The notes beneath the pieces were generated by a model. It searched no databases. It had not been told where the DNA came from and saw only the letters and a list, made by a program, of their open reading frames with translations. The translations under genes and the position numbers were made by a program. A stretch of DNA of 14,190 bases from Chloroflexota bacterium (lineage in GTDB: Bacteria; Chloroflexota; UBA6077; CF-72), in contig JAFAPL010000231.1 of assembly GCA_019247135.1 (NCBI GenBank), positions 1 to 14,190 on the forward strand, written 5' to 3'. Positions 7,249-14,058 of this stretch are shown piece by piece. The number at the start of each line of letters is the position of its first letter. Within the stretch, counting starts at the first letter, position 1.

Positions 7249-7335
7249 TTCTATGAGCCTAACGGGTGACGGGCGTTTCCGGCCTGTGCCTTTGGTCAGA
7301 CACGGCCCATGGAAGAACGTACAGTTCCAGGGCAT
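7249..7335. promoter_or_regulatory. Divergent gap between the MFS and SDR genes
   Basis: These 87 bases (60 if the SDR starts at 7309) must hold the promoters of both divergent genes, so the two may share control. I see no convincing -35/-10 pair or operator palindrome. Confidence 0.3.
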
Positions 7336-8151
7336 ATGCCCTACTCGCTCAGAGACCGTGTCGCGATCGTCACCGGGTCCAGCCGCGGGATCGGCCGTGG
7401 TATCGCCGACCGTCTGGCGGCCGAAGGCTGCCGTGTTGTCGTCAATGGCCGAAGCGCCGAGACCATCGAGCCGGTCGCCAGAGCGCTCCAGCAGTCTGGC
7501 GCCACAGCGATCGGGATCGCCGCCGACGTGGGCGAAAGCCAGGACGTCGATCGGCTCTTCGACGAGACGCTGCGCGCGTATGGCCGGGTGGACGTGCTGG
7601 TCAATAACGCTGCCTGGGCCAGCCCGACGGCGCATTTCCTGGAGATGGACCTGCAGCATTGGGACACCGTCATTCGCACCAATTTGCGGAGTGTGTACCT
7701 GTGCTGCTCGCGCGCGGCGCGGCACATGGCCGACGCGGGCATTCGCGGCAGCATCATCAACATCTCGTCATTTGCCGCCGCGCGCTCGCACCGGCAGATG
7801 GCGGCTTACGACGCGACGAAGGGCGGCATGGAAGCGTTCACGCGCGCCATCGCCATCGACCTCGCGCCGTTTGGCATCCGGGCCAATGTCGTAGGCCCGG
7901 GCGCGATTCATACCGAGGAGTACGAGTCAGCCGGCGAGGAGGGCCGCCGCCGCAGGGGCCAGACCGTTCCTCTGGGGCGCGTCGGGTATCCGGAGGACAT
8001 CGCTGGCGCCGTCGCGTTCTTTGCATCGGACGACGCCAGCTACATCACGGGCCAGACGCTGTATGTCGACGGCGGCATGCTCGCCCAGTTGCGTTCGCCT
8101 CAGGTCGACAGCGCGCTCCCGGACAGCGTCAAAGCACGCCTGAAGCAATAG
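7336..8151 (+). CDS. Short-chain dehydrogenase/reductase (classical SDR)
   Basis: This 271-residue NAD(P)-dependent oxidoreductase has a Rossmann fold. Numbered from the start at 7336, the cofactor loop TGSSRGIG is at 13-20, NNAA at 90-93 and the catalytic Ser in NISSF near 145. YDATK at 158-162 supplies Tyr158 and Lys162, and the DGG motif near the end fits a FabG-like SDR. The usual NPG after the active site reads VVGPG. Arg18 and an Asn-Gly-Arg after beta-2 (VVVNGRS) suggest NADP(H) over NAD(H), but weakly. The ATG at 7309 would add nine residues; 7336 has a poor AGGG before it and a more typical N-terminus. The last about 20 residues extend past the fold and are encoded where the gene overlaps LysE. 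Substrate cannot be assigned. Confidence 0.9.
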   Translation: MPYSLRDRVAIVTGSSRGIGRGIADRLAAEGCRVVVNGRSAETIEPVARALQQSGATAIGIAADVGESQDVDRLFDETLRAYGRVDVLVNNAAWASPTAHFLEMDLQHWDTVIRTNLRSVYLCCSRAARHMADAGIRGSIINISSFAAARSHRQMAAYDATKGGMEAFTRAIAIDLAPFGIRANVVGPGAIHTEEYESAGEEGRRRRGQTVPLGRVGYPEDIAGAVAFFASDDASYITGQTLYVDGGMLAQLRSPQVDSALPDSVKARLKQ

Positions 8152-8731
8152 CCTGAACGCCGAACGCGGCGATCAGCAGGCCAGACGCCATATTGACGAC
8201 GCGGAAGGTGCGTGGCGTCAGTCGCTCGCGCAGCCGCGAGACGATCGCCGCCAGGAGGAGCCACCACACGGCTGAGCCGCTGAACACGCCCGCCACGACG
8301 AGTGCAGCGTCGCCCTGCAAAGCGCCCACGCCCAGGCCGGCGAAGATCCCGACGAATGACAGGATGGTCATCGGGTTGCTGAGCGTCAACAGGAGCGTCG
8401 AGCCGTACGCGGCGACCAGGCTCGTCGCGGTCGACAGACCGGCTGCATGCTGTGCGGGCGCGCGACGCAGCGTGCGCACGCCCAGGTACATCAGGAATGC
8501 GCCCCCGACGATCCGTAACCAGAGGCGCTGATCGACGAGCAGGCTTGCGATCGCGGAGATGCCGAACGCGGCGATTGCGGCGTAGGTCGCATCCGCCGAG
8601 GCGGCCCCCAGGCCGGAAAAGAATCCATTGAGAAAGCCGCGCTCGAGCGTGCGGCGGACACACAGGACGCCTATCGGTCCGAGCACGGCGGCGATGCTGA
8701 ACCCGATGAGAAAACCTCGCGGAAAGTCCAC
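8129..8731 (-). CDS. LysE/RhtB family amino-acid exporter
   Basis: This 200-residue membrane protein exports amino acids or related small molecules. About six hydrophobic segments are present, with family motifs GPIGVLCVRR (18-27), SADATYA around Asp47, and LSNPMTILSF (117-126). The start is GTG at 8731, with GAGG about ten bases before it and GAAG closer. The 3' end overlaps the 3' end of the SDR gene by 23 bases, tail to tail. It follows the deacylase-like amidohydrolase on the same strand, separated by 161 bases with two hairpins. If co-regulated, it could export amino acids released by that enzyme; this is inference from order only. Confidence 0.9.
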   Translation of the reverse strand: MDFPRGFLIGFSIAAVLGPIGVLCVRRTLERGFLNGFFSGLGAASADATYAAIAAFGISAIASLLVDQRLWLRIVGGAFLMYLGVRTLRRAPAQHAAGLSTATSLVAAYGSTLLLTLSNPMTILSFVGIFAGLGVGALQGDAALVVAGVFSGSAVWWLLLAAIVSRLRERLTPRTFRVVNMASGLLIAAFGVQAIASGVL

Positions 8732-8757
8732 GTCTTCAGGTCCTCGGAAATGAAAGG

Positions 8758-8790
8758 CCCCCGAAGCCTGATGGCTTTCGGGGGTTTTCT
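8758..8790 (+). terminator. Strong GC hairpin with T-tract, possible terminator or attenuator
   Basis: CCCCCGAAGCC (8758-8768), loop TGAT and GGCTTTCGGGGG (8773-8784) pair with one bulged base. They are followed on the plus strand by TTTTCT. On the minus strand the same stem is followed by CCTTTCATTT, a weaker run. Both flanking genes are on the minus strand, so the useful roles would be ending the amidohydrolase transcript or attenuating the LysE leader. The best T-tract, however, points the other way. Confidence 0.6.
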
Positions 8791-8841
8791 GAACTGAACG
8801 ACCGACGAGAAGGAGAAAAAGGCGCGCTACGTCAAATCACA

Positions 8842-8860
8842 CAGCCCCCGCTCGGGGCTG
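8842..8860 (-). terminator. Hairpin after the amidohydrolase stop
   Basis: CAGCCCC (8842-8848), loop CGCTC and GGGGCTG (8854-8860) form a perfect seven-base stem 32 bases beyond the stop of the minus-strand amidohydrolase. The downstream minus-strand sequence TGTGATTTG is a poor U-tract, so termination there would be partial or factor-dependent. Confidence 0.4.
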
Positions 8861-8892
8861 CTGCTGCATCCGCCAGATAACGCGCGCGCGCT

Positions 8893-10497
8893 TCACGCCA
8901 CCAGTGTACGCCGGAGCACACGGCCCGCGTCGAGGCGGACCAGGCTGCCGCGCTCGAGGGCAAGCTCGCCGCCAAGCAGCACGTACTCCACGCCCTGCGC
9001 GAGCCGCGTCGGCTCGGCGTACGTGGACGCGTCCGCAATGCGCGTCGGGTCGAACAGGACGATGTCGGCCATCATCCCGGCCGCGATCCGGCCGCGGTCT
9101 TTAAACCCGAGGATCGATGCGGGCAAGCCCGTCATCTTCCGAACTGCTTCCTCGAGCGGGAACAGGTGCGCGTCACGTACGCCCCAGCCGAGGACACGCG
9201 CGAACGTGCCGTATGCGCGCGGATGCACTCGGGCAGTGGGCGAGGTCACGCCCAGCAGGTCGGAGCCGATCGCCGAGACCGGACACTGCAACGCGGTCCG
9301 CACGTCCGACTCGTCCATCGTGAAGATCACCATGACCGTTGCGCCACGATCAGCCACGAGCAGGTCGAGCGTGTAGTCCATGGGATCAGCGTTCGCGGCG
9401 GTGGCCAGGTCGGATACCCGCTGGCCTTCGGCCTGGCGCCGCTCGGGCGTTGCAACACTGGTGATCAGCACGTTGTGCCATCCACCGGCGGAGTCCAGGT
9501 GGTTGCCCCAGCCAGGTAAACCGTGCTCGACGTCGTAACGCACACGCTGCCGCTGTTCGGGCACCTGCAGGCGCGCGACCATGGCCTGCATTCCGCCCTC
9601 TTTCACCCACGGCGGCAAGATCTGGTGGAGGAAGGTGCTGCCCGCCGTGTACGGGTACACGTCGGCGTGCGCCCGAACACCTCGGCCCCGCGCCGCCTGA
9701 ATGTGCTCGACCGCACCTGTCACCTTGCCGAGGTTGGCCTTGCCGGTCGCTTTCAGATGCGAGACCTGGGCGCGGATGCCGTTTTCTTCGCCGATGCGGA
9801 TCGCTTCATCCACCGCTTCGAAGAGCTGCTCAGCTTCATTGCGGATGTGCGAGACGTACATTGCATCCGCATTGCGCAGCTCCTGGCCAAGCTCCACCAG
9901 CTCATCTGTCTCGGCGTAGGCGCCTGGCGCATACACGAGTCCGGTGCTCATGCCGAATGCCCCGGCGTTGAGCGACTCCGCGAGGAGCGCCCGCATGGTC
10001 GTCATCTCTGAGGCGGTCGGGGCACGGTCCTCCATGCCCATCGCGGCGATGCGCAGTGCGCCGTGCCCGACGAGGGCCGCCACGTTCGTCGCGGTGTGTT
10101 CGAGCCGATCGAGAAAACTGCCGAAGTCGGACCAGGTGAAGTCCAGGTGTGGGCCGATGCCCCGGCCGAGCTCGCGCAATTGGCCTGCCCGCTCGGCCAC
10201 AGGTGATAGCGGTGCGGGCGAAAACCCGCACAGGCCGACAAGCTCGGTGGTAACCCCTTGAGAGACGTTATTGGGAGCTTGTGGGAAAAAGGGGAGCGTG
10301 TGATCGGCGTGCGAGTGCATATCGATGAAACCGGGTGCCAGCGCCAGACCGCCGGCATCGATGACGTTCTCGGAGCCGGCCCCCACGGCCTCGGCTCCCA
10401 CCGCGGCTATGCGCTCGCCGCGCACGAGCACGTCTTGCTGCACGCCCGGAGTGCCCGAGCCGTCATACACGAGTGCGCCACGAAAGAGAACGTCCAC
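8893..10497 (-). CDS. N-acyl-D-amino-acid deacylase-like amidohydrolase (D-aminoacylase family)
   Basis: This 534-residue amidohydrolase-superfamily enzyme probably hydrolyses N-acyl-D-amino acids, or a related N-acyl amide, to the amine and carboxylate. Readable metal-site residues are H61 and H63 (IDMHSHAD), C90 (VGLCGFS), H217 (VSHIRNE), H247 (QVSHLKA) and D413 (IGSDLLG). The spacings H61-C90 (29) and H217-H247 (30) match those of characterised D-aminoacylase (H67-C96, H220-H250), and a Cys metal ligand is distinctive of that family. The C-terminal small beta-domain (GRIAAGMMADIVLFDP) is complete. The GTG at 10497 gives the usual opening VLFRGALVYDGSG; an ATG at 10508 is out of frame. No clear Shine-Dalgarno is seen. 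It lies 42 bases after the receiver gene on the same strand. D-aminoacylase and N-acyl-D-glutamate/aspartate deacylase cannot be separated here. Confidence 0.88.
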   Translation of the reverse strand: MDVLFRGALVYDGSGTPGVQQDVLVRGERIAAVGAEAVGAGSENVIDAGGLALAPGFIDMHSHADHTLPFFPQAPNNVSQGVTTELVGLCGFSPAPLSPVAERAGQLRELGRGIGPHLDFTWSDFGSFLDRLEHTATNVAALVGHGALRIAAMGMEDRAPTASEMTTMRALLAESLNAGAFGMSTGLVYAPGAYAETDELVELGQELRNADAMYVSHIRNEAEQLFEAVDEAIRIGEENGIRAQVSHLKATGKANLGKVTGAVEHIQAARGRGVRAHADVYPYTAGSTFLHQILPPWVKEGGMQAMVARLQVPEQRQRVRYDVEHGLPGWGNHLDSAGGWHNVLITSVATPERRQAEGQRVSDLATAANADPMDYTLDLLVADRGATVMVIFTMDESDVRTALQCPVSAIGSDLLGVTSPTARVHPRAYGTFARVLGWGVRDAHLFPLEEAVRKMTGLPASILGFKDRGRIAAGMMADIVLFDPTRIADASTYAEPTRLAQGVEYVLLGGELALERGSLVRLDAGRVLRRTLVA

Positions 10498-10539
10498 GGG
10501 GCAACCATGGTAGGCGCCGCGCCGCCGCCGAGTCCGCGT

Positions 10540-10971
10540 CTACGCTGCCGAGGTCGCGGTGCTGTGAAGCAGGCGCTCGATGGCCTGCAGCATGTCGTCG
10601 ACGTCAAACGGCTTCGCGAGCGTCTCGACGACACCTCTATCGCGCCACACGCTCGCCTGCCGCAGAAGTGCCGGGGCAGCGGCTGAGCACACCAGCACTG
10701 GCACGCTCGTCGTACGCGGGTCCTCGCGCAACAGCTCGAGAATTGCGGCGCCTGACTGGTCACGGCCCAGCATCAGGTCGAGAATCACCAGGTCGGGGTT
10801 CTCGGTCCGGACGAACTCGAGGCTGCTGAGCCAGTCGGATGTGCTGATGACCTCGTAACTCTCGCCTAGCGAGAGCAGGTCATGCATGAGCCCGACGAAC
10901 GCCGGGTCGTCATCGATGATGGCGATGCGGGGTCGCCGTGCCATTCCCATGCCAGAGCCTGCCTGTGTCAT
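10540..10971 (-). CDS. Single-domain response regulator (receiver only)
   Basis: This is a CheY-like receiver with no output domain: 143 residues from the ATG at 10971. The acidic pocket is D20-D22 (IIDDDP), the phospho-acceptor is D65 (LVILDLMLG), the switch position is S96 (VLVCSA), and the conserved lysine is K120 (LAKPF). Helices and strands alternate as expected to about residue 135. Other in-frame starts are ATG at 10950 and 10944; 10944 has GGGA close upstream and gives a minimal receiver. The frame is open to 11103, but the extra N-terminus is unlike a receiver and would overlap the start region of the sigma gene. No histidine kinase is in view. It may be co-transcribed with the deacylase 42 bases downstream, and it is divergent from the sigma operon. 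Confidence 0.88.
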   Translation of the reverse strand: MTQAGSGMGMARRPRIAIIDDDPAFVGLMHDLLSLGESYEVISTSDWLSSLEFVRTENPDLVILDLMLGRDQSGAAILELLREDPRTTSVPVLVCSAAAPALLRQASVWRDRGVVETLAKPFDVDDMLQAIERLLHSTATSAA

Positions 10972-11140
10972 CGCGGGGTTGCGCACTATAGCGCCCGGCC
11001 CTCCACGTGCAAAATTCAAATGTGTAACGCAGCGGGGGGTTGGGACGTGATGCTTATGCAGGCATATGTCGGCAGTCGCTCTTGCGTCATCACTGGCAGT
11101 CAACTGGCCGTCGTCCGCACGACCGAATGAGAAAGGACGG
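10972..11140. promoter_or_regulatory. Divergent region between the response regulator and the ECF sigma operon
   Basis: These 169 bases separate two divergent operons. On the plus strand TGTAAC (11023-11028) and CGTGA (11046-11050) are 17 bases apart. They resemble loosely an ECF-type -35 (GAAC core) and -10 (CGTC), which would suit an autoregulated sigma operon, but both boxes deviate. The GAAAGGA before the sigma ATG is a good Shine-Dalgarno. Confidence 0.3.
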
Positions 11141-11728
11141 ATGACCGCACACGGGTTGTCTGTTGAAGGCCAGCAGATCGTCGCGGCGCGCGGTCACGAT
11201 CCCGCCGCGTTCGAAGCCCTCGTCCGCCGTCACCAGAGCGCGCTGTTCAACTTCTGCCTGCGCATGCTCGGGCAGCCCGAAGATGCCGCGGACGTCGCTC
11301 AGGAGACTTTCGTCCAGCTGTACAGCCACCTCGGCCGGCTCGATGAACGCGAGCCACTTGCGCCGTGGCTCTTCCGAGTCGCTCGCAATCGCTGTATTGA
11401 CATTATTCGTCGTCGGCGCACGATCTCGCTGGTCCGAGTAGCTACGGCCGACGACGTCGCAGATGCGCAGCACGCGTTCGATCCCGCCGACGATGAGCCG
11501 TTGCCAGACGAGTTGGCGGAGCGTTCCGACCTCCAACGCCTCCTCGCCCAGGCGATCTCGCACCTGCCACCCGCGTATGCGGAAGTGGTCGCGCTGCGCT
11601 ACGCGGGCGATCGCTCGTTCGCTGAGATCGCGACAATTCTGGAGTGTGACGAAGGGGCAGCGCGGGTACGCTTTCATCGCGCCAAAGCGTTGCTGCGTCA
11701 GCAACTGCGGGAGCTGACGGATGCCTGA
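11141..11728 (+). CDS. ECF-type RNA polymerase sigma factor (sigma-70 family, RpoE-like)
   Basis: This 195-residue sigma factor carries only sigma2 and sigma4, as extracytoplasmic-function factors do. Sigma2 spans about 24-93: FEALVRRHQSALFNF, EDAADVAQETFVQLY (the core RNA polymerase contact and -10 region), and APWLFRVARNRCIDIIRRRR. An acidic, proline-containing linker (about 98-127) follows. Sigma4 spans about 132-192, with LPPAYAEVVALRY, a helix-turn-helix (SFAEIATILECDEGAARVRFHRAKALL) and a basic end. The ATG at 11141 is preceded by GAAAGGACGG; the upstream extension to 11066 is not sigma-like and is rejected. The stop overlaps the next gene by eight bases, indicating translational coupling with its presumed anti-sigma. 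Confidence 0.93.
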   Translation: MTAHGLSVEGQQIVAARGHDPAAFEALVRRHQSALFNFCLRMLGQPEDAADVAQETFVQLYSHLGRLDEREPLAPWLFRVARNRCIDIIRRRRTISLVRVATADDVADAQHAFDPADDEPLPDELAERSDLQRLLAQAISHLPPAYAEVVALRYAGDRSFAEIATILECDEGAARVRFHRAKALLRQQLRELTDA

Positions 11729-12185
11729 TTTCACCCGACCCGGTCCACCTCACAGACCTGAATTCGATGCAGCGCCGGACGACCTCGACCGCCTGTTCGC
11801 GCACCTCGAGCGAGCCCCGGTTCCCTCTGACCTGACCGCGCGGGTCCTCGCCAGCACGGTCAATCGTCGTGACGCGCGCGCTGTCCTGGTCTGGCCCTGG
11901 ATGCTGGCCGGACTGGGCGCGCTCGGATTGCTCGTGCTGGCGGGCTACCAGCTCGGGGCGAACCTCGCTTCCTCGGACGGGCTGGCCTTGATCGAAGCCG
12001 TGTTCACCGACCTCGGCCTGCTGGGCTCGGCGCCCGGCGATGTCCTTGCGGCCCTTGGCGGAGTTGTGCCCTGGCCACTGATTGTGGTGGCGGGCATCAG
12101 CGCGGGCCTTGTCGTCTGGGCCGCCGGCCACATCGTGAGCCACCCGTCCAGCTCGCTCACAGCTCGAGGTCGGCCCGTCGCCTGA
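11721..12185 (+). CDS. Two-TM membrane protein in the anti-sigma position
   Basis: This 154-residue protein probably regulates the sigma factor; family not recognised. Its ATG overlaps the sigma stop (ATGCCTGA), with GGAG seven bases upstream. Residues 1-55 are soluble, with a short acidic helix (DDLDRLFAHLE) and VPSDLTARVL, which looks like the sigma-binding or juxtamembrane part of many Chloroflexota-type anti-sigma proteins. Transmembrane helices are at about 56-78 and 115-137, with a short loop between and a small soluble tail. There is no cysteine at all, so it is not a zinc-type (HxxxCxxC) anti-sigma. The anti-sigma role is inferred from position, coupling and topology. The next gene starts ten bases on. 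Confidence 0.75.
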   Translation: MPDFTRPGPPHRPEFDAAPDDLDRLFAHLERAPVPSDLTARVLASTVNRRDARAVLVWPWMLAGLGALGLLVLAGYQLGANLASSDGLALIEAVFTDLGLLGSAPGDVLAALGGVVPWPLIVVAGISAGLVVWAAGHIVSHPSSSLTARGRPVA

Positions 12186-12194
12186 GCGTGCACG

Positions 12195-12656
12195 ATGTCG
12201 GCCTGGTTGAGACGTTTTGGCCTGCACCTTGCCGCTGCTGTCGGCGCGACCGGTATCTTCGTCGCCGCGGCAGCTGTCGGCGCACATCAGACGCAGCCGA
12301 GCGGCGCCCCGGCCGCTGTGGTCAGCCCTGTGGCACGCTCGCCTGTAGCCCGACCGACTCCCGAGCAACGCGAGCCCGGCGCCGTGGCCCAGCCCACGCC
12401 GACTCCCGCACTCGGACCTGAACGCAGCGTGGCCGGCACCATCCGCGAACTCCAGCCGGACGCCATCGTCGTTCAGGGCGTCGGCGGCCGCGTCTGGCGC
12501 GTCGAACCGGCGCAGGGGGCGCTCATTCGACTGAACGGCAAGACCACGCCGCTCGATACCCTCGCCGCCGGCGATGCGGTGGTGATCCTGGGCCAGGCCG
12601 AGTCAGGTCCAGGCGGGCGCTTTCTGGCGCACGCCGTTACGGCGCGTCGGACGTAA
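12195..12656 (+). CDS. Membrane-anchored or secreted protein with DUF5666-like beta domain
   Basis: This 153-residue protein is the third gene of the sigma operon, nine bases after the presumed anti-sigma. A basic N-terminus and hydrophobic stretch (about 8-30) form an uncleaved anchor or signal peptide. A Pro/Ala/Thr linker follows (about 35-73, including PTPTPA). A compact beta-rich domain occupies about 77-152: VAGTIRELQPDAIVVQG, WRVEP, LDTLAAGDAVVILGQ, AHAVTAR. That pattern (GxI, then a strand, then L..GD.V.V.G) fits the OB-like DUF5666 family, whose function is unknown to me beyond envelope location. The 3' end overlaps hisD by 20 bases, tail to tail. No good Shine-Dalgarno precedes the ATG. 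It may be a sensor or target of the sigma pathway. Confidence 0.72.
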   Translation: MSAWLRRFGLHLAAAVGATGIFVAAAAVGAHQTQPSGAPAAVVSPVARSPVARPTPEQREPGAVAQPTPTPALGPERSVAGTIRELQPDAIVVQGVGGRVWRVEPAQGALIRLNGKTTPLDTLAAGDAVVILGQAESGPGGRFLAHAVTARRT

Positions 12657-14040
12657 CGACCGCCGCGTCCTCCTCGCGCCCTTCCGATCGCACACCCAGC
12701 GCCTCGAGGCGACACTCGACCGCACGCGCATGCGCCTCGAGCCCTTCGGCACGCGCGAGCACGACGGCCGGCGGTCCCGCCTCGCGCAGCTCATCCGGTC
12801 CCAGGCCGAAGACTGAGATGATCTTGAGGAAGTCGTCCACGTTCACTGGCGACGAAAAGCGGGCGGTCCCACCCGTCGGCATGATGTGGCTGGGTCCCGC
12901 GGTGTAGTCGCCGATGGCTTCGGCGTTCAGCTCACCGAGGAAAACACCGCCCGCGTGTCGAATCTTGCCGAGCCACGTCCATGGGTCTCTGATTGCGAGA
13001 CACAGGTGTTCGCCCGCGAACGCGTTGGCCAGCTCGATCGCCTCTTCGAGGTCACTCGTTTCGACGATGCCGCCGCGCGTCGCCAGCGACTCTTCGACGA
13101 TCGCACGTCGCGGCAAGCTCGGGACCTGGCATTCGATCTCACGTGTAACGGCCTCGGCAAGCGCGTGGTCGGGGGTGATCAACAGCGAGCACGCGAGCGG
13201 GTCGTGCTCGGCCTGCGCGAGCAGGTCTGCGGCGACCCAGGCCGGACTGGCCGAATCGTCCGCTACGACCAGGCACTCGGTCGGACCCGGTAACGCTTCG
13301 ATACCGACCTGCCCGTACACCGACCGCTTGGCCAGGACGACGAAGAGATTGCCTGGCCCGACGATCTTGTCGACGCGCGGCAACGTCTCGGTTCCATACG
13401 CGAGCCCGGCGATGGCCTGCGCACCGCCGACGCGATAGACGGCGTCGACCTGGGCAACGCTCGCCGCCGCAAGGAGCACGTCCGCAATATTTCCCGTCTC
13501 GCGCCGCGGTGGACTGGCAAGGACAATCTCGTTGACACCCGCGACGCGTGCCGGCACGGTCGCCATCAGGACGCTGGACGGGTACGGTGCGCGACCGCCC
13601 GGGGCGTACACCGCAACGCGCTCGAGCGGTCGGATCAACTGACCCAGCGCTCCGCCTGAGGCCTCGTATTCCAGCCACGAACGTCTCGTCGTGCGCTCGT
13701 GGAATGCCCTGATGCGTTTTTCTGCTGCAAGTAGAGCGTCCATGACGTGGGATCCGACGCGATCGACAGCCGCCTCGATCTCAGATTGCGTGACTTTGAG
13801 CTGCTGAATGTCCGCGCCATCGAATGCGCGCGTATAGGTTCGGAGGGCCTCGTCGCCACGCGTCCGAACGTCGCGAACGATGCGCTGAACGACCGCCTCC
13901 GCGGAGAGATCTTCGCCGAAGGTCTCTTGAATGGAGGCGCGTACCGCCGACGGGAGCGTCTGTGGATCGAATGCCGCGTGCGTGCGCTGGGCGAGCAAGC
14001 TCTCGCGCGCGACCGCCGTCGACCCGAACCGCCGGACCAC
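12637..14040 (-). CDS. hisD: Histidinol dehydrogenase
   Basis: This 467-residue cytoplasmic enzyme catalyses the last two steps of histidine synthesis, L-histidinol to L-histidine with two NAD+. All active-site residues of the E. coli enzyme are present at an offset of 17-18: zinc ligands Q276 and H279 (LLAQAEHDP), D378 (GDYTAGPSH) and H437 (EAHARAV), catalytic E344-H345 (AGEHL), and E432 (RAEGLEAH). The nucleotide-binding stretch VDKIVGPGN (223-231) and GPTE (252-255) are intact. The start is GTG at 14040; no in-frame ATG lies nearby and no Shine-Dalgarno is clear. TATATT on the minus strand (14052-14047) ends six bases before the start, so a leaderless transcript is possible. No other his gene is in view; a paralogous dehydrogenase role (for example HpsN-like) is the alternative. 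Confidence 0.93.
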   Translation of the reverse strand: MVRRFGSTAVARESLLAQRTHAAFDPQTLPSAVRASIQETFGEDLSAEAVVQRIVRDVRTRGDEALRTYTRAFDGADIQQLKVTQSEIEAAVDRVGSHVMDALLAAEKRIRAFHERTTRRSWLEYEASGGALGQLIRPLERVAVYAPGGRAPYPSSVLMATVPARVAGVNEIVLASPPRRETGNIADVLLAAASVAQVDAVYRVGGAQAIAGLAYGTETLPRVDKIVGPGNLFVVLAKRSVYGQVGIEALPGPTECLVVADDSASPAWVAADLLAQAEHDPLACSLLITPDHALAEAVTREIECQVPSLPRRAIVEESLATRGGIVETSDLEEAIELANAFAGEHLCLAIRDPWTWLGKIRHAGGVFLGELNAEAIGDYTAGPSHIMPTGGTARFSSPVNVDDFLKIISVFGLGPDELREAGPPAVVLARAEGLEAHARAVECRLEALGVRSEGREEDAAVVTSDAP

Positions 14041-14058
14041 ACCACGAATATAGGCGAT

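Noticed and set aside
7249..7725. N-terminal extension of the MFS protein by 159 residues
   Set aside because: The extension is soluble, unlike any MFS N-terminus, and lies opposite the SDR coding region; MTERR followed by the first helix gives the normal start.
11066..11140. 25-residue upstream extension of the sigma factor
   Set aside because: The ATG at 11141 has a good Shine-Dalgarno and gives the normal sigma2 start; the extension has no family similarity.
11721..12185. Zinc-binding anti-sigma (ZAS) protein
   Set aside because: The protein has no cysteine, so the HxxxCxxC motif is absent.
11442..12368. Minus-strand open frame of 308 codons opposite the sigma operon
   Set aside because: Arg/Gly/Ala-rich shadow of three genes that have clear families, good starts and coupling on the plus strand.
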